A stretch of DNA of 64,000 bases from Diospyros lotus (taxonomy: Eukaryota > Streptophyta > Magnoliopsida > Ericales > Ebenaceae), in the NCBI RefSeq assembly GCF_014633365.1, contig NC_068348.1:17998311-18062310 (forward strand), given 5' to 3'. The notes beneath the pieces were generated by a model. That model had not been told where the DNA came from. It searched no databases and saw only the letters and a program-made list of their open reading frames with translations. Shown here piece by piece: positions 56,781-64,000 of this stretch (positions within the stretch are counted from its first letter, which is position 1; each line of letters begins with the position of its first letter). A program made the translations under genes and the position numbers.

Positions 56781-57600
56781 GGACCAAATCATTGTGGCGA
56801 GACCTAGTGGCAAAGTTAAATCCTTACAGCGAGACCTTGTGGCGAAGGCAAATCCTTATAGCTGAGTTAGAGGCTTGCTGCGAAACCTTGTGGTGAAGAC
56901 AAAATCTTGCAGCGTGATCTTGTGGTGAAGATAAAACCTTGCGGCGAGATCTTGTGGCAGAATTAAAGCCTTGTAGCGAGACCTTGTGTTGAAGTCGAAA
57001 CCTTGCGGCGAGACCTTGTGGCGAAGTTAAAGCCTTGCGGCTAGACTTTGTGGCGAAGACAAAGCCTTGCGGTGAGACCTTGTGATGAGGATAAAACCTT
57101 GTGGCGAAGATAAAATCTTGCGGTGAGACCTTGTGGTGGAGTTAAAGCCTTGCGACAAGACCTTGCGGCAAAGACAAAACCTTATGCCAAGGATAAAACC
57201 TTGCGACACGACTTTGTGGCGAAGTTAAAACCTTGTCGCGAGACCTTGTGGCGAAGACAAAACCTTGCAGCTAGACATTGTGGCGAAATTAAAGCCTTGC
57301 AGCGAGACCTTGTGGCGAAGACAAAACCTTGCGGCAAGACCTTGTGGCAAAGATAAAATCTTATGGCGAGACCTTGTGGCGAAGCTAAAGCTTTGCGGCA
57401 AAACCTTATGGTGAAGACAAAACCTTGCGACTAGACATTGTCGCGAAGGTAAATCCTTACGACGGGACTTTGTGATGGAGGAAAATCCTTGTGGCGAAAT
57501 CCTTACGGTGAGACAGATCCTAACGACAAAATCCTTGTGGCGAGTGTCCTTGTGGAAAGCTCCCTTGAGACAACTTCTCTTGCGGCAGCCTCACTTCACC
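56781..57600 (+). repeat. 32-bp tandem array, long copy (about 24 units)
   Basis: The unit is about GAGACCTTGTGGCGAAGACA then AAACCTTGCGGC. Units vary mainly by GAAGTTAAAG against GAAGACAAAA. The array translates into Lys/Pro/Cys-rich periodic peptides in several frames (KTLRHDFVAKLKPCRETLW-like), which are not genes. Confidence 0.85.
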
Positions 57601-57639
57601 CAACAACAAGCTCACATGGACCCCACATCATAAATTTTA

Positions 57640-58340
57640 ATTGTTGTATTTTTGGCAACAACAGGATAAATCCCCTATCAAACTTTTTGAGGGGTCGAGT
57701 GAGGAAGAGCGAACGGTGTGGGAAAAGATGAACGGGTACGATTTTACGATCAAGAGTTATATACTCGGTTCCATGAACAAGAACAACATGAGCATATGGG
57801 TAGTAAAGCCAGCATCATTACGAATTTGCAGGAGTTGTATGGGGAGCAGAGTATGACTACTAGATATGAGATATCGAGGTTATTATTTTGGTCCAAAATG
57901 TCTAAATGGGCTGATGTGGGTTATCATGTCCTTACTATTATCGATTTAATTGGTCAATTGAAAGTACTTGACTTCCATCTGGACGTTGATCTCTAGATAG
58001 ATTTGATCATTCAGTCCCTTCCAAACTCATTCTACCTGTTCATTATGAACTTTAGCATGAATAAGATTCTATCTCTGCTCCTTAAGCTATTTAATATGTT
58101 AAGGTCAGTTCAGGCCCAAATAAAGAGAAAGGGAAAATAAACTGTTATTGCCATCAACTCCACTGATCTTTTAAAATAAAGAGTTCCATGAAAAAGAAAA
58201 AGAGGACAGGACCAAGGAAAGAGATTTCCAAAAATAAGTCTAAAGCCAAACACCCAATGGAAAATGTTTCCATTGTGAGCAGGATAGGCATTGGAAGAGG
58301 AACTGTCCGGATTACTTACAGAGCTTGAGAGTCAAGCAGG
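57640..58340 (+). pseudogene. Copia gag fragment with zinc knuckle
   Basis: LYTRFHEQEQHEHMGSKA (about 57755) leads into ITNLQELYGEQS, TTRYEISRLLFWSKMSKWAD and VLTIIDLIGQLKVLDFHLDV. Then comes IDLIIQSLPNSFYLFIMNFS (about 58000-58058). The zinc knuckle CFHCEQDRHWKRNC lies at about 58267-58308 in another frame. Gag type differs from the two SIRE-like fragments, so this is a third copia family. Frameshifts and stops make it inactive. Confidence 0.75.
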
Positions 58341-58652
58341 TCAAGTCTCATGGCATAGGTCGCTTAAGAAACAGAAAGTTACCATGAAGGTTGGAATGGA
58401 GCAACTGTTGATTTATTAGTTGGAGCAATTGTTGTTTATATGTACCTGATGCCATAAGAAATGCAGTGTCCATTCCAAAACTTGGATATGAAAATTATGA
58501 ATTTTCTTTTACTAGTAATATGTGTTATATTCATTATAGTAATAAAGGTGTAACAGTCTTTATATTTTAGAATTACATGATTAAATGAGAGAAAGAAATA
58601 TAAACATTATAACCACTAGCAGCAAGAAGCGTTCTTGCTATGACAATGTTAA

Positions 58653-58925
58653 TCCCAAACATTTATAGCACCTTAAGGTTGGCCATATGAACGAGAGGAG
58701 AATTAGTGAGTCCCAAACATTTATAGCACCTTAAGGTTGGCCATATGAACGAGAGGAGAATTAGTGAGTTAGTTAAACGTGGATTCATGCAAAACTTTTA
58801 TGAACATCCAAGGACCTCAAGCAATAAAACCATGGCCATCACAAAAAGGAAACATGCCAAAACCTTGAAAAAGAAAAAAAGATTTATCGAATGGCCCCTA
58901 TTCGTTGCTAAAACTATCTAATAAT
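58653..58925 (+). pseudogene. Copia GAG-pre-integrase fragment with 58-bp duplication
   Basis: HLKVGHMNERRISELVKRGF (about 58728-58790) is the GAG-pre-integrase motif (family form H-x-R-L-G-H). A 58-bp segment is perfectly duplicated in tandem (58653-58710 and 58711-58768). Since 58 is not a multiple of three, this breaks the frame. It continues the copia element of 57640-58340; the protease is hardly readable. Confidence 0.75.
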
Positions 58926-60190
58926 TGAACTTGTTAGGACTCCAATTTCTTGCTCATTTTTTCTCAAATCAACACATGTACGGATTTCCCAGATTGTAAG
59001 GTTCTATCCAAGCAACCCACAACTCAAAAGTTCATTACAAGTGGGAAAAATCATATTTCGTCGGACTACTCACTTTTTTCTCATCTCAACAAGTTCCAAT
59101 GGTTTTTCCCTTCTTTTTTTTTTTATGACTTTTCTTTTCTTTATTTTATTTCTTCCTTTTCCTATATGTTTCTTGCTATTTCTGGCAGAAGACAATGTGC
59201 ATGACAATATATACATTGGGCAACTTTTGTAAATTACACATTACCCATCCTAATATAATCTCTATTCTACTTCACTAAATCTCACGTAAACCCCAAATAA
59301 GTTTTCTTAGTTCACTTGGACCCCTTTTTATTTCACTTGGGTCCCAACAAGTTTCCAAAAATCTGACCATTGCCCTTTTTAAATTGTTCGACACTTATAG
59401 TTTCTTACTTTGAGCTGAAGCTTCTATCACTTAACCTTCTTGGGCCCTCAAGAATCCTAGCTCTAAGGACCACTCATGGCCTATCAAGATGCTTGACCTT
59501 TTATCTTTTACCCATTTTCCTTCTTCAACGAAGAGAAACATGAAATAGAGGATATTACAAGACTTATAATCAACAAAAAAGATTCATGAAGGCTACCTTT
59601 AGTTTTCTCTTTCATTGTGTAATACTTGCTGCCTTACTCTTGTATTACAAGTTGTACATCCTCTTTACTTATATAGTTTGGTAACTGATCTTTGTCAGTT
59701 TTTAAAGTTCATACCTTTAGTTTACTTGAATGCTCATATATGATCTCTCTATTTAGTTTATGTGAGATGGTTTGTTATAAAAGAATGTGATGTGGTTTGC
59801 TTTAAAATTGCTTCTTTTTGAAGGATATGGTTTGTGGCAATTTTGGATAAGAAAGTTTATGAAAAATTTCATTTGTTATTTGCAAGTTATTTAATGGTTC
59901 GTTTTTATATAATGAAAATTTTGAGATGTTGAGAATTATGCAAATTACAGTATAACAAAAGAAAAAAAAAAATTGTATAGTTCATTGGACCATGCTATAG
60001 GTACTTCATGGCTACACAATGCATCATAAATGATAAAAATATCCCTCTCGTCTCACCGTCTTAGGTAAATGATATTTTAGTCATGCGCCTCACCACTTCA
60101 CGTCGTCTCACCGCCTTACTTCATTACCTTGGGTGAAAGGTATTTTGAATATTTTAACTACATTATGTAGCTTATGATATAACTCATAGG
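58926..60190. other. Gene-free region
   Basis: AT-rich with pyrimidine-rich stretches (59105-59160). No gene and no complete element seen. Confidence 0.4.
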
Positions 60191-60887
60191 AGGCGTTTGG
60201 TATGAGAGAAATTTTAAAATTCCTGAAAATGTTAAGTTGAGAATTTTTATTCCCATGTCTGATACAATTTTTTTATTAAAAGAATTCTGGGAAATAAGAT
60301 TTTGGGGAATAATTTTTAAACAATTTTCCTACAAAAAAATTTTCATGAGGGGTTGGGAATCCAAGTTTTTCATGGACTTGGGAATATTTTTAACAAAAAA
60401 AAAGACTAAAACACCCCTTACTTTTTATAACCCCATACAAACATGTTATATACTATATGTATGTAATATATTTATATATTTATATATTAAATATTATATA
60501 TATATATATTAAAGTAGATATTCATACAAGCATATATTATATATATACACACACGCTATATATACATAATATATAAAAAATAATATTTTTTTTCTAAGAT
60601 GTTGTGGGTCCTAATATTTTATATAATAAAAGAAATTTATCATTTTTAAACAAAAAAATCAAATAAGGATAATTTTGAAAAAATAATATGAATTTTCAAA
60701 AATGTTACATATAAACCAAACAAAAAAAGATAAGATTTCCAGAAAAAAATATTCAACATTCCTGTGAATGTTTAAATCTAACCAAATATAGAATTATATA
60801 AATCTTAGGAATTAAGGATTTCCAAGATTATTCTCAGAAATTATGAATTTTAGGAATTTAAAAATTTCTCCCGTACCAAACACGCCC
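60191..60887. mobile_element. hAT-like MITE, about 697 bp, copy 2 (inverted relative to copy 1)
   Basis: The ends are GGCGTTTGGTA and TACCAAACACGCC. The interior is the reverse complement of the element at 22481-23160: ATTTTCATGAGGGGTTGGGA against CCTAACACCTCATGAAAAT, and TATAACCCCATA against TATGGGGTTATA. The centre has a TA/CA microsatellite in both copies. Confidence 0.7.
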
Positions 60888-60953
60888 ATAAAATACCAAT
60901 AACATTTTCCTAGTTGATTTAATCTGGTTGAGTCAAGTTTTTGGGTCAAACCT

Positions 60954-60985
<32 letters not shown>

Positions 60986-61370
60986 ATTGGTCTGGTTGTG
61001 TGAGAGTGGTCAGTTTTAAAATGGTCCTACTATGGCGAGTTTGGGTCAGGTTTGGATTTAATGGGCCCAAGTTGGGTTGAACTCAATGATAGCCCTACAC
61101 ATGCTCGTTGGTTGTTTTTGTAAAAAGGTATTTTAAATGATATCATTTGAAATTTAAAATTTAAAGTGTTTATATTTCAAATTTTGTTATTTAAAATTTA
61201 AGTGTTTAAATAATGGTTATACACCAAAATTTTAAATTCAATAATTCTAATATACATAAATATATTATACATTATTGCATGTGAACCCCAAAATGTGACG
61301 GGGTTCAGACAACCTATTATCGCTAGGGTTTAATAGAGCCTCAAGTCATATCAAAAGAATTTGAATATTC
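60888..61370. other. Gene-free; CA/TA microsatellite and hAT-like scraps
   Basis: (CA)n(TA)n at about 60953-60986. GGGCCCAAGTTGGGTTGAAC and GATAGCCCTA (about 61061-61096) resemble the right end of a hAT-like element without a visible left end. Confidence 0.4.
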
Positions 61371-61605
61371 GGGTGTGTTTGATAACATTTAGTTGAAAAA
61401 AAAATATTCTTTAACTTGCATAAAAAATAAAAATTACATCATTCCTAGATGGAATTTTCCTTGAAAAATAGGTCAAATGATTCTTTAGTGATTATACTAT
61501 GAAATTTAATTTTATGAAAAATATAGTATGTTAAACAATAAAGATGGAATCTAATTTATTAGATTAGACATTTTTCATAAAATTTTCATACTATCAAACA
61601 GACCC
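61371..61605. mobile_element. 235-bp MITE (hAT-like ends)
   Basis: The ends are GGGTGTGTTTGATA and TATCAAACAGACCC. The arms pair inward (ATGATTCTTTAGTG is unpaired centre; TTTTTCATAAAATTTTCATA against TATGAAATTTAATTTTATGA is partly inverted). No exact target duplication was seen. Confidence 0.65.
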
Positions 61606-61717
61606 TTCATTCTCAATGAACAATTAATGCCTTCGTCTAATAGGTCCAAGTGTCTTTGACAAGCAACTATTGCTTAGTTTCTCTAAAGTTATAATGATTA
61701 TTTGAATCATCAACTAA

Positions 61718-62240
61718 TAAGGTTGCGTTTTCTTTGATTTTCAATTTTTAATTTTGAGTTTTAAATTCATTTTTAGTTTTCTGTTTTCGTAGTTTATTTT
61801 TAAAAAATTGAAAACGCGTTCTCTTTGTTACGTTGAAAAACTATTTCTCAAAACAGAAAATTAGAAAACGCGTTCTCTTTGAAATTTTGAAAATAATTTT
61901 TTAATGATATTTTCTTCAATAAATTTGATTATTCATAAATTAAAAATATTTAATGTTTATAAATTATTAAAAAAATATCTATATTTTAAAATTAATAAAT
62001 TTTGTAATATTTTTTTCCATTATAATAATAAAATATAAATAAATAAATGTGTTTTGAGTTTTAAGTTTGTTTTGGATGAAAACACTCAAAATAATTTTTT
62101 ATTGTTTTGAGTTTTCTTTACAATTTTTTTTTTATTTTCAAAAATATATTTTTAAAAACAGTAAAGAGAACGCGTTTTTATTATTTTAGAAAATTGAAAA
62201 CTAAAAATGACTTAAAAACAGTAAAGAGAACGCAACCTAA
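61718..62240. mobile_element. Tourist-like MITE with TAA target duplication
   Basis: GGTTGCGTTTTCTTTG at the left and AAAGAGAACGCAACC at the right, flanked by TAA on both sides (61718-61720 and 62238-62240), a 3-bp duplication fitting PIF/Harbinger. The interior repeats AAAACGCGTTCTCTTTG twice (about 61810-61826 and 61865-61880), so one arm is partly duplicated. Confidence 0.75.
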
Positions 62241-62515
62241 GGTTTTGTGCTCTTTATTGTTTTAAGATCGTTTTTATTTTTTAATTTTTTAAAACAGTCA
62301 AAACGTGTTTATTTTTATATTTTTGAAAATAAAAAAAATTATAAATAAAACTTAAAATAATGAAAAATTATTTTAACTATTTTCATTTCAAATACACTCA
62401 AAATTTTTAAAATGCAAAAAATATTAAAAAAAAAACATATTTTCAATAATTTCAAAATAGACACTTAAAATATAAAATTTAAAATAAAAAACTAAAATAC
62501 AAAAAGAGATCCCCT
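62238..62515. mobile_element. Second Tourist-like MITE, back to back with the first
   Basis: Starts immediately after the shared TAA with GGTTTTGTGCTCTTTATTG and ends near AAAAAGAGATCCCC (about 62502-62515). Shares GTTTTTATTTTTTAATTTTT and CAAAACGTGTTTATTTTTAT with the element at 24989. Confidence 0.6.
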
Positions 62516-63046
62516 ATACTTTTAGTCGGCCGATCTATTGGCTAAACAAACCCATAATCCTAATTCAATCAATTGATATTTTTAATACGTCTGTCTGTTT
62601 TGTTTATTTAGTATAAGACATTGGCCTTCACTTTGGCATTTAGTAAGCAACTAATTTTGTTACGAAAACCTTCTAGACAGGTGGAATTAGGTGGTTGAGT
62701 TTTAGAAAATAATGTTCATTTTTTAAGTTTAATTATATAATTAAATATGACCTAACATTTTATGTTTTAAAAAATTATAGCATTCAATGTTAAAATAAAT
62801 TAGAAAATATCAAAAAATATATTTTTCGATTCATAGTTTAAAATTGAAAAGCTAGAAATTGATTTATTTTTTTTACTTTTTAGTCAATTATTTAATCAAA
62901 AATTAGGGTTAAAAATAAAAAATATGTTCTAATTTAGGGATTTATTATGATAAAAATATATAAGTTAGCTCTAAAATAAATAATTTAATTTCTATGTGTT
63001 TACCCAGTGGATGGCCATCCCCACTCCCATCATTCTCACCTACTAC
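62516..63046. other. Gene-free AT-rich region
   Basis: No gene, element or clear signal seen. Confidence 0.4.
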
Positions 63047-64000
63047 TAGGGATGGCAATTGCAACCGAAATCGTGGGAAATCGAACCGAAATCGAATCGG
63101 TCAACGCGGTTAAAAATCGTTTGACTGGGTAATGGTTTGGTTCGGGGAAAAACCGAATACTGTTTCAATGGGTATGGTTTGGTTATAGTTTTTACTAAAA
63201 CCAAACCAAAACCCGAACCGAAATCGAACCGAATGGTGGGTAACCGAATCGAACTGAATATATATATATATAATATATTATATACAACCCTGCCCACCTG
63301 AGGCTAGCCCATCCCAGCCCAATTGTCTTGCTTGCAAACCCTTCTCCCCTTCTCTTCTCCTTCCTCTCTCAACCTCACTCTCACTCTCTCTCACCCTCGC
63401 TGTCTCTCGCTCGTTCGTCTTCCCTCGCCCTCGCTGGATTTCTCTTGCTCTTGCTAGGGCTTGGCCCCTGCTCTCGCTTGCCCTCAATCTCTCTAACCTT
63501 TTCTGCCTTATTTCTCTTGCTCCTCCGCGCGAGCTCGCCAATCGCCCTCGCTCTCTGCATCTCTCTTGCTCTCACTCGCCCTCGCTAGATCTCTCTTGCT
63601 CTCGCTAGGGCTCCGCCCCTCTTGCTCTCGCTCGCCCTCGATCTCTCTCACCCTCGCTGCCTCTCGCTCTCTGCCTCATTTCTCTTCATATTAATTTATT
63701 TTTTATATTTATAATTTTGTTAGATAGAGTTGGCTCATTCATTTCAGATGGATATGCATCAATTTACGAAAAATATATTAATGTTGTTGATGAAGGTATT
63801 AACTTTCGTAACTACTTTTTTTTAGCTTAAATTACAATTTAATTATGCACATATTAATTTATTGATCTTAACAATTGTAGGTTTGGAAATGTAATTTTAT
63901 ATCCAATAAGTTTTGTAACTTTATGCAAGAATAAGGTAACTTTATTAGAATTTAGCTTTGTTTGTTGTGAAATTATCAAAAAAATTTATGAATGCTATTT
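63047..64000 (+). mobile_element. Ac-like hAT element, left end (runs off the window)
   Basis: TAGGGATGGCAATTGCAACC at 63047 is close to the terminal sequence of Ac-type hAT elements (C/TAGGGATG). Subterminal AACCGAA/TTCGGTT repeats follow (to about 63260), then a TA run, then a C/T-rich tract built of CTCTCGCTCGCCCTCGCT (about 63330-63690). After 63700 the DNA is AT-rich with possible exon borders but no transposase motif inside the window. Whether it is autonomous cannot be told from here. Confidence 0.6.

Noticed and set aside
57027..57356. Periodic Lys/Cys/Gln-rich frames on both strands
   Set aside because: Translation of the 32-bp array.
50562..57600. Possible CRISPR array because of regular short repeats
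   Set aside because: The 32-bp units are directly adjacent with no unique spacers, the DNA is a plant chromosome, and there are no cas genes.
63278..63588. Arg/Ala/Glu-rich frames in both directions near the right end
   Set aside because: Translation of a CTCTCGCT-type low-complexity tract inside the hAT-like element.

Overview
The window is nuclear DNA of a flowering plant, most likely a eudicot. It has spliced plant genes with GT-AG introns, AT-rich intergenic DNA, microsatellites, plant LTR retrotransposons of the copia and gypsy types, and many miniature inverted-repeat elements (MITEs). I cannot name the species.

Four host genes can be supported. A tubulin-folding cofactor C gene (1-1075, +) is open at the left edge of the window. 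A seven-exon WAT1-related/EamA transporter gene lies on the minus strand (8883-11049). A two-exon gene for a small NFD6-like organelle protein lies on the minus strand (16849-17492). An intronless plant matrix metalloproteinase of the 1-MMP type lies on the minus strand (19144-20220). They belong to unrelated pathways (microtubule folding, membrane transport, organelle function, extracellular proteolysis), and nothing suggests a shared operon-like unit. Between the first two genes there is a diverged tandem duplication of about 1 kb (3541-6090). Both copies keep a short reading frame that differs mainly at silent positions. The same interval holds a truncated copia 5' end and a broken retroelement or pararetrovirus-like block on the minus strand.

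From about 20.3 to 29.4 kb the DNA is gene-free. It holds MITEs and a 1.08-kb hAT-type element with an exact 8-bp target duplication. From 29386 to 43445 there is one large, decayed Ty3/gypsy element of the Tat type: two LTRs, gag, protease, RT, RNase H, a second RNase H, integrase, and a degenerate antisense reading frame before the 3' LTR. A 2.9-kb solo LTR flanked by the 5-bp duplication GGACG is nested in that antisense frame.

From 44 to 59 kb the DNA is a mosaic of nested retroelement pieces. It includes a Tat 5' end split by a terminal-inverted-repeat element, a minisatellite, a chromovirus-like LTR piece, three copia gag pieces, a gypsy gag and LTR with 32-bp arrays, a 300-bp tandem array, and a nearly perfect 182-bp palindrome with a 9-bp target duplication. 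The last 5 kb carry more MITEs, and an Ac-like hAT end begins at 63047 and runs off the right edge. I found no tRNA or rRNA gene, no CRISPR array, and no new enzymatic system. The unusual content is in repeat architecture and in the duplicated short reading frame.
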